Made by a program: the position numbers and the translations under genes. Below are positions 1-9,283 of a DNA stretch of 64,000 nucleotides, piece by piece (within the stretch, counting starts at the first letter, position 1; each line of letters opens with the position of its first letter). Source of the stretch: an uncultured Polaromonas sp. (GTDB lineage Bacteria > Pseudomonadota > Gammaproteobacteria > Burkholderiales > Burkholderiaceae_C); the NCBI GenBank assembly GCA_937863225.1, contig CALMEI010000039.1:148031-212030 (forward strand), given 5' to 3'. The notes beneath the pieces are model-generated. The model ran no database searches and was not told the origin of the DNA. It saw nothing but the letters and a program-made list of their open reading frames with translations.

Positions 1-1
1 G

Positions 2-1987
2 TTGATAGTCACTGGTGAAAACGGCGAACTCTTTGAATACAAACGTGGCAGCACAGCTAAAACGCTGGTGCAAAAAACCCTCTTCCAAGAAAAACAAAAA
101 ATCATTGAAAACTGCCTGTTTGGGGTGGACATTAACCCCAACTCAGTCAACATTTGCCGTCTGCGGCTATGGATAGAACTGTTAAAAAACGCCTACTACC
201 AGCCCAACGGCGAGCTAGAGACCCTTCCCAATATCGACATCAACATCAAATGCGGCAACAGCTTGATCAGCCGCTTTGCTTTGGATACGGACTTAAAAGA
301 TGCGTTGCAGAAAAGCAAAATCTCGGTTGATGAGTACCGCGCTGCGGTAAGTAACTACCGCAATACCAGTGACAAGGCTGAGAAGCGGCAGATTGAACGT
401 TTGATTTCAGACATCAAAAGCAAGTTTAGTCAAAATCTGCAAGAGCGTGACCCAAACAAAGAAAAACTCGTTTACGCACAAAGTAGATTACGAATGTTGG
501 AGGGGCAAGATTCGCTTTTTGAAGAAAGCGTCGAAAAGCGAAAAGAAAAACGCATACTCAAAACTGAATTAAATGCAGATATTGCCAAATATGAAACGGC
601 AATAGAAGACCTCAAAAGCAACCCAATTTACAAAGATGCATTTGAATGGCGTTTAGAGTTTCCAGAAGTGCTGGATGAAACTGGTAACTTTGTTGGATTT
701 GATGTAGTGATTGGGAATCCGCCCTATTTCAATATAGACACTTTCGGCGGTAGCTCGAGCATGTTGCGATATTTGCCACGCAACTTTCCCCAAGTCTACA
801 TGGACAAAAGCGACATCTTGTTTTACTTTTTAGCATTGGCATGCAAAATTGCAAAAACGCAAACAGCATTCATTATTTCCAATGCCATGTTGTTTTCGAG
901 CAAGGCTCATAAACTACGTAATTACTTGCTTGCAGAAAATAGCATTGAAAAAATTGTCAATTTCGAAAAATTCCAAGTTTTTGACGAAGCCAGTGTGACC
1001 TCAATGATGCTTTTTTTAAACAAAGCGCTTGAAGACAACAAATCTACACAAGTCAAAAACTTCAGTGAAGCAACTTATGACAAATTTGAACTTATACGCG
1101 AAGTAAATAGTAACTCAAACTATTTCGATATAGCTTTTAAAGAAAATAGCGTATTCGCATTAACTAAAAATAATATTACTAGCATAAATCAAAAAATTGA
1201 TGCTAAACATCCTGTTTGCGGGGAGCTATTTCATGTTGGCAAAGGAATGGAAACCGCTGCAAATGAGGTGTTCGGTTTCGACACGAATCCATTGCAGTTT
1301 GATTCAAAGTATGTCAAAAAACGCATGAGTGGTGAAATTATTGAGCGATATTCACACGGTACAGCGCAGGAATATTTGCTCTATTTTGAAGACGTTGCCA
1401 CATTTAAAGCCTTACCCAAGAATATACAACTTCATTTAGAAGCACACAAAACAAAACTTGAAAATCGTGCAACTGTTAAAAATGAAGGTCGTGCTTGGTG
1501 GCGTTACAGTCGCCCCATGCACAAAGACTATTATGGGAATGCAAAAATATGGTGCTCGTATCGAGCCAAAGAGAATACTTTTTGTCTCGATGAAACATCG
1601 GAGTTTATTGGGCTCACCAATACAACAGCTATTTTTGCAACAAATAAAGATATTGATATTAAATATGCACTTGCGTTATTAAATTCAAAAGTGTTGAATT
1701 TTCGATATAAGTCAATTGGCAAGCAAACTGGCAATGGCATTTTTGAGTATTTTGAAAATCAAGTATCAAAACTACCCATACCTGTCATCACCGAAACTGC
1801 ACAAAAACCGTTTATTTCCAAAGTCAATTCAATCCTAAAAGCCAAATCAAAAGGCGCTGATACTTACGAGCTTGAGCAAGAGATTGACGATATGGTTTAT
1901 CGGCTTTACGGGTTGACTTATGACGAGGTGAAGACGGTTGAGTCTGAGTACCGGCTGAGTCGTGAGGAATATGAGGCTTTGGCATAA
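2..1987 (+). CDS. Eco57I/TaqI-like DNA adenine methyltransferase (restriction-modification), 5' partial
   Basis: The frame is open from the window edge, so the first visible codon (TTG) is probably not the start and the N-terminus with SAM motif I is missing. The visible 661 residues carry a GVDINPNSV segment (about residues 41-49) as in Eco57I-type methylases, a long charged helical, probably coiled-coil stretch (about 100-210), and the N6-adenine methylase motif NPPYF (about 239-243) after VVIG. The remaining part resembles a TaqI-like target-recognition region. Proteins of this type methylate adenine in DNA; many are fused type IIG enzymes that also cut. Whether a nuclease domain exists cannot be judged from this fragment. 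Neighbouring system genes would lie to the left. A 64-bp dispersed repeat follows the stop codon. Confidence 0.8.
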   Translation: MIVTGENGELFEYKRGSTAKTLVQKTLFQEKQKIIENCLFGVDINPNSVNICRLRLWIELLKNAYYQPNGELETLPNIDINIKCGNSLISRFALDTDLKDALQKSKISVDEYRAAVSNYRNTSDKAEKRQIERLISDIKSKFSQNLQERDPNKEKLVYAQSRLRMLEGQDSLFEESVEKRKEKRILKTELNADIAKYETAIEDLKSNPIYKDAFEWRLEFPEVLDETGNFVGFDVVIGNPPYFNIDTFGGSSSMLRYLPRNFPQVYMDKSDILFYFLALACKIAKTQTAFIISNAMLFSSKAHKLRNYLLAENSIEKIVNFEKFQVFDEASVTSMMLFLNKALEDNKSTQVKNFSEATYDKFELIREVNSNSNYFDIAFKENSVFALTKNNITSINQKIDAKHPVCGELFHVGKGMETAANEVFGFDTNPLQFDSKYVKKRMSGEIIERYSHGTAQEYLLYFEDVATFKALPKNIQLHLEAHKTKLENRATVKNEGRAWWRYSRPMHKDYYGNAKIWCSYRAKENTFCLDETSEFIGLTNTTAIFATNKDIDIKYALALLNSKVLNFRYKSIGKQTGNGIFEYFENQVSKLPIPVITETAQKPFISKVNSILKAKSKGADTYELEQEIDDMVYRLYGLTYDEVKTVESEYRLSREEYEALA

Positions 1988-1996
1988 AATTGGCAA

Positions 1997-2060
1997 TTTA
2001 CTTATCAAATTGGCCTATAGCCGGCGTATTTATTGCCTAAAGTGCTATCAAAATTATAGT
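1997..2060 (-). repeat. 64-bp dispersed repeat, copy 1 (reverse orientation)
   Basis: Reverse complement reads ACTAT...ATAGC, then the core AGGCAATAAATACGCC, then GGCTATAGGCC. It lies between the methylase stop and the FAD-oxidase start, so it forms almost the whole spacer. It matches copies at 3887, 19231, 32260, 38366 and 41250. Confidence 0.9.
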
Positions 2061-2086
2061 AATTTATAGTAAACAATGACACATAT

Positions 2087-3547
2087 ATGACCTTTACAAC
2101 CCTACTCCAAACCCTGCAAACCATCGTCGGTGCTGAGCATGTGCGGATTGAATCTGCTGCCAACGACTTGGTCCAGTATGTGCAAGACTGGCGCAGGCGC
2201 GAGCGGGGGGTGGCGTTGGCGGTGGTGTTGCCGGCATCTACCGACGAGGTGGCGCAGGTGGTGCAAGCTTGTGCTGCTGCCAAAGCGCAAGGTGTGGCCG
2301 TCAGCATCGTGCCGCAGGGTGGCAACACGGGCATGGTGGTGGGGTCTACGCCGGATGCAACGGGCACGCAAATTGTGCTGAACTTGCAGCGCATGAACAA
2401 GGTGCGTAAATTGGATGTGGGTAACGGAACCATCACGGTGGACGCGGGTTGCGTGTTAGAGAATTTGCAGCAAGCGTGTTTAGAAAAAGGCCATTGGTTT
2501 CCGTTAAGTTTAGGCTCGCAAGGCAGTTGCACCATTGGCGGCAATTTGTCCACCAATGCGGGCGGCACGCAGGTGGTGCGCTTTGGCAATACGCGCGAGT
2601 TGTGTTTGGGGCTGGAAGTGGTGACCGCGCAGGGCGAGGTTTGGAGCGGATTGAGTGGCTTGCGCAAAGACAACACGGGTTACGATTTGCGCGATTTGTT
2701 CATTGGGGCCGAGGGCACGCTGGGCATCATCACCGCCGCCACCATGAAAATGGCGCCCATACCTGTGGCCAAGTTAACCGCATTTGCCGCGGTGTCGTCG
2801 ATGAAATCAGCGGTTAAGTTGCTGGGTTTGGCGCACAAACATTTGAACGCCGGCTTGACTGGCTTTGAGGTGATGGGTAAGTTTGCTTTGTCTTTGGTGC
2901 ACAAACATTACCCGCAGCAGCGTGTGCCGTTTTTGGACATGGCGGAGGCCCACTATTGTGTGGTGCTGGAGCTGTCGGATCACGCATCCGAAGCGCACGC
3001 CAAAGAAGCATTAGAACGTTTGATGGAAGCCGCCTTGGGTACAGAGGAGGGCGGCGGTTGCATTTTGGATGCGGTGCTGGCCGAAAACCTGACGCAAGCC
3101 AAACAGCTGTGGCACATTCGCGAATGCATCCCACTGGCGCAGGCGCAAGAGGGGCTGAACATCAAGCACGATATTTCGATACCCATTTCCAGCATTCCAG
3201 AATTTGTGAAACTGACCGACGCCAAATTAGCCCAAGCATTTCCAGGCGCGCGTTTGGTTAACTATGGGCATTTGGGTGACGGCAATTTGCATTACAACGT
3301 GCAAGCGCCAGAGGGGGCCGATCAAGACGCATTTTTAACCCAGCAAGAAGCGGGTGTGAATGCACTGGTGTTTGAGATGGTGGATCAATTTGAAGGCTCA
3401 ATCTCGGCTGAGCACGGCATAGGCAGCCTGAAAGTAGACAAACTCCCGCAGCACAAATCGCCGGTCGCCCTGGAATTGATGCGCACCATCAAACGCGCAC
3501 TCGACCCACAAAACATGATGAACCCGGGGCGGGTGGTGCGGGTTTAA
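2087..3547 (+). CDS. FAD-linked 2-hydroxyacid dehydrogenase (GlcD / D-2-hydroxyglutarate dehydrogenase-like)
   Basis: 486 residues, the usual length for the FAD-binding PCMH plus FAD-oxidase C-terminal family. The N-terminal half carries the flavin-binding core: PQGGNTGMVVGS at about residues 75-86, GGNLSTNAGG at about 152-161, and the conserved RDLFIGAEGTLGIIT near 203-217. The C-terminal half has YGHLGDGNLHYNV and SAEHGIG, which in the family sit around the substrate and flavin. Such enzymes oxidise D-2-hydroxyacids (lactate, glycolate, hydroxyglutarate) and pass electrons to quinone or an electron-transfer flavoprotein. The substrate cannot be read from the sequence. The gene stands alone between copy 1 of the repeat and a DUF1272 gene 21 bases downstream. 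Confidence 0.85.
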   Translation: MTFTTLLQTLQTIVGAEHVRIESAANDLVQYVQDWRRRERGVALAVVLPASTDEVAQVVQACAAAKAQGVAVSIVPQGGNTGMVVGSTPDATGTQIVLNLQRMNKVRKLDVGNGTITVDAGCVLENLQQACLEKGHWFPLSLGSQGSCTIGGNLSTNAGGTQVVRFGNTRELCLGLEVVTAQGEVWSGLSGLRKDNTGYDLRDLFIGAEGTLGIITAATMKMAPIPVAKLTAFAAVSSMKSAVKLLGLAHKHLNAGLTGFEVMGKFALSLVHKHYPQQRVPFLDMAEAHYCVVLELSDHASEAHAKEALERLMEAALGTEEGGGCILDAVLAENLTQAKQLWHIRECIPLAQAQEGLNIKHDISIPISSIPEFVKLTDAKLAQAFPGARLVNYGHLGDGNLHYNVQAPEGADQDAFLTQQEAGVNALVFEMVDQFEGSISAEHGIGSLKVDKLPQHKSPVALELMRTIKRALDPQNMMNPGRVVRV

Positions 3548-3568
3548 TTCTTTATTCGTGGAATCAAT

Positions 3569-3877
3569 ATGCTCGAACTGCGCCCCACCTGTGAACACTG
3601 CAACACAGCTTTGCCGCCTGACTCGCTAGAGGCGCGGATTTGTAGTTTTGAATGTACGTTTTGTGCGCACTGCGTGGATACGGTATTGGCCAATGTTTGC
3701 CCCAACTGTGGCGGTGGGTTCACGGCGCGACCGGTTAGGCCTGCTCACAATTGGAAGGGCGACAACTACTTAGGCAAAGAGCCAGCCAGCACGACCGTGA
3801 AGCACCGACCCGTTGACACGCAGGCGCATGCGGTGTTTGCTGAAGCTATCAAATCAATTTCTCCAGCGCAGCGGTGA
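3569..3877 (+). CDS. DUF1272 small zinc-ribbon-like protein
   Basis: 102 residues. The first 60 match the DUF1272 pattern: MLELRPTCEHC, CSFECTFCAHC, then CPNCGG, giving at least eight cysteines in CxxC-type pairs that most likely bind zinc. The C-terminal 40 residues are polar and probably disordered. The function of the family is unknown. The gene starts 21 bases after the FAD-oxidase stop and may be cotranscribed with it. No signal peptide or membrane segment is visible. Confidence 0.8.
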   Translation: MLELRPTCEHCNTALPPDSLEARICSFECTFCAHCVDTVLANVCPNCGGGFTARPVRPAHNWKGDNYLGKEPASTTVKHRPVDTQAHAVFAEAIKSISPAQR

Positions 3878-3886
3878 GTGAGTTTT

Positions 3887-3950
3887 GCTATATATTTAAT
3901 AGCACTATAGGCAATAAATACGCCGCATACAGCCATATTTTTCATATAAA
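3887..3950 (+). repeat. 64-bp dispersed repeat, copy 2
   Basis: Reads GCTAT...ATAGC, AGGCAATAAATACGCC, CATACAGCC and ends CATATAAA. It sits directly upstream of the GST ribosome-binding site (AAGGAG at about 3952-3957), so it forms part of that gene's 5' region. Confidence 0.9.
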
Positions 3951-3962
3951 ACAAGGAGCATC

Positions 3963-4616
3963 ATGAATCTTAAACAGAATACCGCAGCACGACATGTGAC
4001 TTTGTTTCATTCACCACAAACGCGCTCAGGAGGTGTGTTGGCTTTGTTGGAAGAGCTGCAGGCAGACTATGAGCTGAAGGTGCTGAACCAGAAGAAAAAT
4101 GAACAACGTGGTGCGGCCTATTTGGCGATCAACCCTATGGGCAAAGTACCTGCCATCTTGCACAACGGTGCTTTGGTGACTGAGCAATCGGCGGTGTATT
4201 TGTATTTGGCTGATTTGTACCCCGAAGCCGGCATCAGCCCGCAGATGGGCGATGCATTGCGTGGGCCGTATCTGCGCTGGTTGGCGTTTTATGGTTCGTG
4301 TTTTGAACCTGCATTTGTCGACAAAGCGTTGAAGCGAGAGCCGGGCAGTCCTGGCATGATGCCTTATGGCACGGTTGACGATGTGTGGAACACCGTGACG
4401 GGACAACTGGCCAAGGGTGACTATATGTTGGGTAATGCATTCACTGCGCTGGACATGTTGTGGGGCAGTTCGCTCAATTGGATGACTAAATTTGGACTGG
4501 CACCAGAAACCCCGACGGTTCGTGCCTACATCGACCGCGTGATCAGCCGTCCTTCTGTGCTGCGGGCAGGTAAAATTGACGCAGATTTGGTTGCCGCACA
4601 AGCGCTTGAGGTTTGA
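3963..4616 (+). CDS. Glutathione S-transferase family protein
   Basis: 217 residues, typical for cytosolic GSTs. The N-terminal thioredoxin-like domain (about residues 12-90) has NPMGKVPAIL with the cis-proline that contacts glutathione and TEQSAVYLYLADLYP with the E-S pair that binds its gamma-glutamyl end. The helical C-terminal domain follows. The start is supported by AAGGAG seven bases upstream. The likely role is conjugation or reduction with glutathione in the cytoplasm; the substrate is unknown. The dispersed repeat immediately precedes the ribosome-binding site. Confidence 0.88.
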   Translation: MNLKQNTAARHVTLFHSPQTRSGGVLALLEELQADYELKVLNQKKNEQRGAAYLAINPMGKVPAILHNGALVTEQSAVYLYLADLYPEAGISPQMGDALRGPYLRWLAFYGSCFEPAFVDKALKREPGSPGMMPYGTVDDVWNTVTGQLAKGDYMLGNAFTALDMLWGSSLNWMTKFGLAPETPTVRAYIDRVISRPSVLRAGKIDADLVAAQALEV

Positions 4617-4678
4617 AGGCCTCACAGGTCGAAACGCATTGTTCAATTATTTTTTAGCTCCAATCCACACACATTTGC

Positions 4679-5500
4679 ATGTTTTCTAATCAATACGAAA
4701 CCTTCCTGCGCCATGTAGACACCCACGGTGTGTTCAAAGCCGACCGCACCGGTACCGGCACTAAAAGCGTGTTTGGCTACCAAATGCGTTATGACTTGAG
4801 CCAAGGTTTTCCGTTGGTAACAACCAAAAAAGTATTTGTCAAAGCCATCATCATTGAATTGCTGTGGTTTTTAACGGGTTCTTCCAACAACAATTGGCTG
4901 ACCGAGCGCGGTGTCACCATCTGGGATGAGTGGGCCAAGCCGAATGGCGACTTAGGCCCTGTGTATGGGGTGCAATGGCGCTCTTGGCCGACGGCGGATG
5001 GGCGGCACATCGACCAAATCTCAGAAGTCATCAAAACGCTGAAGTCCAACCCCGATTCGCGCCGCATCATTGTGAGCAGTTGGAACGTGGGCGAGCTGGA
5101 CAAAATGGCTTTGATGCCATGCCATGCGTTTTTTCAGTTTTATGTGGCACCGCCTACCACTGCGGGTGGCAAAGGTAAATTGAGTTGCCAGCTCTACCAA
5201 CGCAGCGCCGATATTTTCTTGGGTGTGCCGTTCAACATTGCCAGCTATGCACTCTTAACCCACATGGTGGCACAGCAGTGTGATTTGGACGTGGGCGATT
5301 TTATTTGGACCGGTGGCGACTGCCATATTTACAGCAACCACACCGAGCAAGTGGCGTTGCAACTGAGCCGCGAACCCATGCGCTACCCCACACTCCATAT
5401 CAAACGCAAACCTGCGTCAATTTTTGATTACCAATACGAAGATTTTGAAATCGTCGGTTATGAATCGCATGGTGCCATCAAAGCACCGGTGGCGGTTTGA
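4679..5500 (+). CDS. thyA: Thymidylate synthase
   Basis: 273 residues. Makes dTMP from dUMP using methylenetetrahydrofolate. Seen: [12 protein letters not shown] (about 21-32), catalytic Cys148 in [31 protein letters not shown] and [10 protein letters not shown], all hallmarks of ThyA. An insert of about ten residues follows the catalytic region ([11 protein letters not shown]). It lies 13 bases upstream of folA, the enzyme that regenerates tetrahydrofolate from the dihydrofolate ThyA produces, so the pair forms a functional operon. Confidence 0.97.
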   Translation: MFSNQYETFLRHVDTHGVFKADRTGTGTKSVFGYQMRYDLSQGFPLVTTKKVFVKAIIIELLWFLTGSSNNNWLTERGVTIWDEWAKPNGDLGPVYGVQWRSWPTADGRHIDQISEVIKTLKSNPDSRRIIVSSWNVGELDKMALMPCHAFFQFYVAPPTTAGGKGKLSCQLYQRSADIFLGVPFNIASYALLTHMVAQQCDLDVGDFIWTGGDCHIYSNHTEQVALQLSREPMRYPTLHIKRKPASIFDYQYEDFEIVGYESHGAIKAPVAV

Positions 5501-5513
5501 AGAAAAGGGCAAC

Positions 5514-6059
5514 ATGCAACTGAACCTCATTTATGCAAAGGCTCGCAATGGCGTGATTGGTAAAGATGGCAAGATGCCTTGGCACTTACCCGAAGATTTG
5601 GCTTACCTCAAACGCATGACCCTGGGCTGTCCAGTCATCATGGGACGTAAAACTTGGGATTCGCTGCCACCCAAATTTCGCCCATTGCCAGGGCGTACCA
5701 ATGTGGTCATCACGCGCCAAGAGAATTGGCATGAAGACGGTGCTTTGCCGGCACATAATCTGCCCGAAGCGCTATCGATTTGTGAGCACATGAGTCTGAT
5801 CTTAGAGCCCAGTCCCGATCAAGTATGGGTGCTTGGTGGGGCGCAGATTTACCAGCAAGCATTGCCATTTGCCCAGCAGGTTTGTGTGACTGAAATTGAT
5901 GCCGATTTTGAAGGTGATGCGTTTGCACCTGTGCTGGATAAACAATGGCAAGAAACTTCACGTGAGTCGCATACCAGTACCAGCGGCTTGGCATACAGCT
6001 TTGTCACTTACACACGAGTGAAGGCCAGCGCACATCATGGCACTGATGCAGGCAAATAG
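5514..6059 (+). CDS. folA: Dihydrofolate reductase
   Basis: 181 residues from the ATG at 5514. The frame is open further upstream (to 5424), but that would overlap thyA and add residues outside the family. Seen: NLIYAKARNGVIGKDGKMPWHLPEDLAYLK at the N-terminus (given here only as the folate-binding region with the acidic residue after WHLP), the NADPH-binding MGRKTWDSLP, and WVLGGAQIY. It reduces dihydrofolate to tetrahydrofolate in the cytoplasm and serves thyA just upstream. Length is slightly above the E. coli enzyme. Confidence 0.95.
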   Translation: MQLNLIYAKARNGVIGKDGKMPWHLPEDLAYLKRMTLGCPVIMGRKTWDSLPPKFRPLPGRTNVVITRQENWHEDGALPAHNLPEALSICEHMSLILEPSPDQVWVLGGAQIYQQALPFAQQVCVTEIDADFEGDAFAPVLDKQWQETSRESHTSTSGLAYSFVTYTRVKASAHHGTDAGK

Positions 6060-6081
6060 TTCAGATTGAAAGCAACAGAAC

Positions 6082-6852
6082 ATGCAACTCGCCACTTGGA
6101 ATGTCAACTCATTGGGCGTGCGCTTACCGCAGGTGTTGGATTGGTTGGCGGCTAACCCAGTCGATGTGTTGGCCTTGCAAGAAACCAAACTCACCGATGA
6201 CAAATTTCCGGCACAAGCTTTTCTTGAAGCAGGGTACAACGCGCAGTGGTTTGGGCAAAAAACCTACAACGGCGTCGCACTGTTGACCAAGTCTGCTTTG
6301 CCGGTTGTCGATGTCGTCAAAAACATTCCTGGCTTTACAGATGATTTGGCGCGTGTGATCACCGCAACCGTCGGCGATGTGCGTGTGGTTGGGGCCTATT
6401 TTCCCAATGGGCAAGAACCTGGCAGCGACAAGTTTGACTACAAAATGGCCTGGCTCAAGGGGCTGCGCGATTGGATTAAGGTAGAGCTGCAAACGCACGC
6501 GAAATTGGTCATCATGGGTGACTACAACATCACCTTTGACGATGCCGATGTGTATGACCCCATCGCGCTAGAAGGTACCATCCACTGCACAGAGGAAGAG
6601 CGCTATCAATTGCGCGCCCTCGTTGCGCTGGGTTTGACCGACGCGCACCGTTTGTTTCCGCACCCACCTAAAAGCTTCAGCTGGTGGGACTACCGTAACA
6701 TGGCATTCAGACGCAAATTGGGTTTACGCATTGACCATATCTTGGTCAGCAACGCACTTAAACCCTTGGTCACGGCATGCGAAATTGACATTGCCCCACG
6801 CAAAAACGAACGCCCCAGCGACCATGCACCTGTCGTGGTGACTTTGGCTTGA
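6082..6852 (+). CDS. xthA: Exodeoxyribonuclease III (AP endonuclease)
   Basis: 256 residues of the EEP nuclease fold: ATWNVNSL at the N-terminus, LALQETKL with the metal-binding Glu, MGDYNI with the catalytic Asp, DYR and RIDHILVS, and the terminal SDHAPVVV with the Asp-His pair. It repairs abasic sites and 3' blocked ends. It begins 22 bases after folA and may share its transcript. Nothing is missing from the active site. Confidence 0.95.
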   Translation: MQLATWNVNSLGVRLPQVLDWLAANPVDVLALQETKLTDDKFPAQAFLEAGYNAQWFGQKTYNGVALLTKSALPVVDVVKNIPGFTDDLARVITATVGDVRVVGAYFPNGQEPGSDKFDYKMAWLKGLRDWIKVELQTHAKLVIMGDYNITFDDADVYDPIALEGTIHCTEEERYQLRALVALGLTDAHRLFPHPPKSFSWWDYRNMAFRRKLGLRIDHILVSNALKPLVTACEIDIAPRKNERPSDHAPVVVTLA

Positions 6853-6877
6853 ATCTATATTAAACAAGCCACTGGCT

Positions 6878-7246
6878 ATGAGTGTTTTCAGCAGCATTCC
6901 GTTCTCACTGCAAACCATAGTGTTGTTGGTGGCATCGAACGTGTTTATGACGTTTGCATGGTACGGCCATTTAAAAAACATGGCCACTGCACCTTGGTAT
7001 GCCGCAGCGTTAGTCAGTTGGGGGATTGCCTTGTTTGAATACCTGCTGCAAGTACCGGCGAATCGAATTGGTTATCAGCAAGCGGCTTTCAGCGTTGCCC
7101 AACTGAAAATCATGCAAGAGGTGATTACTTTGTTGGTATTCATGCCTTTTGCCGTGTTGTATCTCAAAGAGCCGCTGAAGCTCGATTACCTGTGGGCGGC
7201 GGTGTGTATGGTGGGTGCAGTCTATTTTATTTTTCGCGGCCAATAG
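6878..7246 (+). CDS. DMT-family small membrane protein (DUF486)
   Basis: 122 residues with four predicted membrane helices (about residues 9-29, 39-59, 76-95 and 100-119). The N-terminal LLVASNVFMTFAWYGHLKN is typical of DUF486, a single-unit relative of drug/metabolite transporters. Members are assumed to dimerise in the inner membrane; no substrate is known. It converges with trxC, separated by 23 bases. A short CGGCC/GGCCG inverted repeat overlaps its stop codon but has no T-run. Confidence 0.8.
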   Translation: MSVFSSIPFSLQTIVLLVASNVFMTFAWYGHLKNMATAPWYAAALVSWGIALFEYLLQVPANRIGYQQAAFSVAQLKIMQEVITLLVFMPFAVLYLKEPLKLDYLWAAVCMVGAVYFIFRGQ

Positions 7247-7269
7247 GCCGTCACTGCCAACATCCCACA

Positions 7270-7716
7270 TTAACGCAAGAGCAATTGAGTCCAGCGAACA
7301 ATGTCATTGGCAGCCATGGCGCCTGGTCGGCGACCGATTTCTTTTCCGCCTGAAAACAACATCATGGTTGGGACCATGCGGATGTTATATCGGGTGCTCA
7401 AATTGGGAATGGCTTCGGTGTCAGCTTTGACCACTCTGACTTTGGGTTCAAGCTGTTGGGCCACCTTCACGTAGCCAGGCGCCATTTGATGACATGGACC
7501 GCACCACGGTGCCCAGAAATCGACCAAGACCGGAATCTCGCTGTGTTGGATGTGCTTGTCAAAAGCAGTTTCATCCACCAGATTAACGGGATGACCCGTG
7601 AATAAATCTTGCTGGCATTGCTTGCAGGTATTGTTGGTTTGATCAGACCATACCGAGTTACTGGTGTGACAATGCGGGCAGACAATATTCACTGCAAGCG
7701 TGGCGATTTCGGTCAT
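7270..7716 (-). CDS. trxC: Thioredoxin 2 (TrxC)
   Basis: 148 residues. An N-terminal zinc-binding segment with CPHC (13-16) and CKQC (31-34) precedes a thioredoxin domain with active site WCGPC (71-75). This zinc-ribbon extension separates thioredoxin 2 from thioredoxin 1. It is a cytoplasmic disulfide reductase, in known cases induced by oxidative stress. Its start overlaps the stop of the upstream DUF2798 gene by four bases, so translation is probably coupled. Confidence 0.95.
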   Translation of the reverse strand: MTEIATLAVNIVCPHCHTSNSVWSDQTNNTCKQCQQDLFTGHPVNLVDETAFDKHIQHSEIPVLVDFWAPWCGPCHQMAPGYVKVAQQLEPKVRVVKADTEAIPNLSTRYNIRMVPTMMLFSGGKEIGRRPGAMAANDIVRWTQLLLR

Positions 7717-7949
7717 GGCATTTCCACAAACTTAGCGGTCAGCATCCGAATTTTAGGCGCAAAGAAATAAATAATCGGTACGCCAATCACATAGGCGATG
7801 GCAAAAACCTTGGCCCATTTGCTGAAAAAATCAGGTGTCCAACCGATGTTGACCATGGTGATCACGAACGTCATCAAAAATACCATGACCAATCCCATTA
7901 ACAATGAAAAGACCAAATGAAAGCGGTTTTTCGGGAGTTTGTTCATCAA
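7713..7949 (-). CDS. DUF2798 small membrane protein
   Basis: 78 residues, two predicted membrane helices (about 11-33 and 45-64) with FHLVFSLLMGLVMVFLMTFV and FAIAYVIGVPIIYFFAPKI, the pattern of DUF2798. No function is established. Its stop overlaps trxC by four bases and it begins eight bases after the rhodanese gene, making a rhodanese-DUF2798-trxC unit. Confidence 0.8.
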   Translation of the reverse strand: MMNKLPKNRFHLVFSLLMGLVMVFLMTFVITMVNIGWTPDFFSKWAKVFAIAYVIGVPIIYFFAPKIRMLTAKFVEMP

Positions 7950-7957
7950 AAATACCT

Positions 7958-8380
7958 TTAAGGTTTAACCATCGGCCAAGCACGCATGGACCAGCCTGAC
8001 ATACCACCATGCACATAGCTTGCATTGGTGTAGCCCATTTGTTGGAGTTGACCCACGATATTGGCTGAACGGTTTTGTGTGGCACAGATGACCATGAATT
8101 TTTCAGCGCCTGGTTTGGGCAATTCAGCCAAGCGACGACCCAATTGGCTCATGGGAATCAATTTGGCACCCTTGGCCACGCCATTGGCGTGCTCAGAGGG
8201 CTCGCGAATATCAATCATGATGGCGGCTGAATCAGTTTCCAGTGCTTTACGGGCATCATCTAAACTAACGACGGGTGGGGCTGCAAAAGCGTTCATGCTG
8301 CTAATTCCTAAAATAAAACTGAATGCGCTACCTAGGGCGAACCTTTTAGCGTTTTTGAAGATACGATTAAATATACCCAT
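7958..8380 (-). CDS. Exported single-domain rhodanese-like protein
   Basis: 140 residues. An N-terminal signal peptide with a basic start and a hydrophobic stretch ends near AFA-A at about residue 33. A rhodanese domain follows, with IDIREPSEH and the catalytic-loop Cys99 in CATQNRSA. Periplasmic rhodaneses move sulfane sulfur or bind it; with a sox cluster in the same window, a sulfur role is plausible but not shown. It heads a tight gene run with DUF2798 and trxC. Confidence 0.85.
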   Translation of the reverse strand: MGIFNRIFKNAKRFALGSAFSFILGISSMNAFAAPPVVSLDDARKALETDSAAIMIDIREPSEHANGVAKGAKLIPMSQLGRRLAELPKPGAEKFMVICATQNRSANIVGQLQQMGYTNASYVHGGMSGWSMRAWPMVKP

Positions 8381-8461
8381 GCCTGTATTTTACGAGAGAC
8401 TTCAAAGACCAACTTTGACAAGGTATTTAACAGCAGGATTTTTCAGATTTTTGACATCAAT

Positions 8462-9283
8462 TTAATAGGTCGAGTCTGGTGCTGAGTTCTGATTAACCAT
8501 GTTGGTATTGGCTGATTTGAAATGAGCGGCAAGGTCGGTGGCGCTGCGGACTAAAAGAGTGGTGTCTACGCCTACAGCGACAAACTGTGCACCAGCGTCT
8601 AGGTACATTTGGGCTAACTTTTTGTCCGTCATCAAAATGCCAGCAGCTTTACCGGCCGCACGCACGGTGCTTATGCCATTCAGCATGGCTTTTTGCACAT
8701 CGGGGTGATTGGGTTGCCCACGATAACCCATAGAGGCTGAGAGGTCAGCAGGACCAAAAAACACACCATCAACACCGTCTACTTGCGCTATAGACTTTAA
8801 GTTTTGCAGAGCCAGGGTAGTTTCCGCCTGTACCAGCAAGCATATTTGGGTATTGGCATGGTGTACATAGTCTGGAATTTGGTTCCAACGCGATGCGCGT
8901 GCCAATGCCGCCCCCATGCCGCGAATGCCATCCGGTGCGTAGCGCGTGGCGCGCACCATCAGTTCGGCCTGTTCGGCTGTATCCACCATGGGAATAAGCA
9001 GGGTTTGTGCGCCCACGTCCAGATATTGTTTGACCAATGCAACATCGCCCTGCACGGGTCGTACCACCGCTTGCACGTTGTAGGGTGCGATTGCACGCAA
9101 TTGATCCAGCACGGTGCGTGGGTCATTAGGGGCGTGTTCGCCGTCGATTAGCAGCCAATCAAAGCCGCAACCAGCAAGTGCTTCGGCCACATTGCTGTTA
9201 GCCAAACCGACCCAGCAGCCGATTTGTGACTGGCCATTGTGCAGAGCTGTTTTAAATGTGTTGGTAGGGAGGGGTAGAGTCAT
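8462..9283 (-). CDS. hpaI: 4-hydroxy-2-oxoheptanedioate aldolase (HpaI)
   Basis: 273 residues, class II HpcH/HpaI aldolase. Seen: [13 protein letters not shown] near residues 39-51, the VVRP segment, [12 protein letters not shown], and [13 protein letters not shown] with metal-binding residues. It cleaves 4-hydroxy-2-oxoheptanedioate to pyruvate and succinate semialdehyde, the last step of homoprotocatechuate degradation. It is the last gene of the minus-strand hpa operon; its ATG overlaps the preceding reductase stop by four bases. Confidence 0.9.
   Translation of the reverse strand: MTLPLPTNTFKTALHNGQSQIGCWVGLANSNVAEALAGCGFDWLLIDGEHAPNDPRTVLDQLRAIAPYNVQAVVRPVQGDVALVKQYLDVGAQTLLIPMVDTAEQAELMVRATRYAPDGIRGMGAALARASRWNQIPDYVHHANTQICLLVQAETTLALQNLKSIAQVDGVDGVFFGPADLSASMGYRGQPNHPDVQKAMLNGISTVRAAGKAAGILMTDKKLAQMYLDAGAQFVAVGVDTTLLVRSATDLAAHFKSANTNMVNQNSAPDSTY

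Noticed and set aside
3766..3954. Minus-strand frame of 62 codons with a hydrophobic FIAYSAI segment
   Set aside because: It is produced by copy 2 of the repeat plus the antisense of the DUF1272 gene, with no ribosome-binding site. It was kept only as evidence for the repeat's antisense coding property.
5424..5513. Upstream extension of folA
   Set aside because: It overlaps the thyA coding end in another frame and adds residues foreign to DHFR; the ATG at 5514 fits the family.
7237..7250. CGGCC/GGCCG hairpin at the end of the DUF486 gene as a terminator
   Set aside because: The stem is only five base pairs and no T-run follows on either strand.
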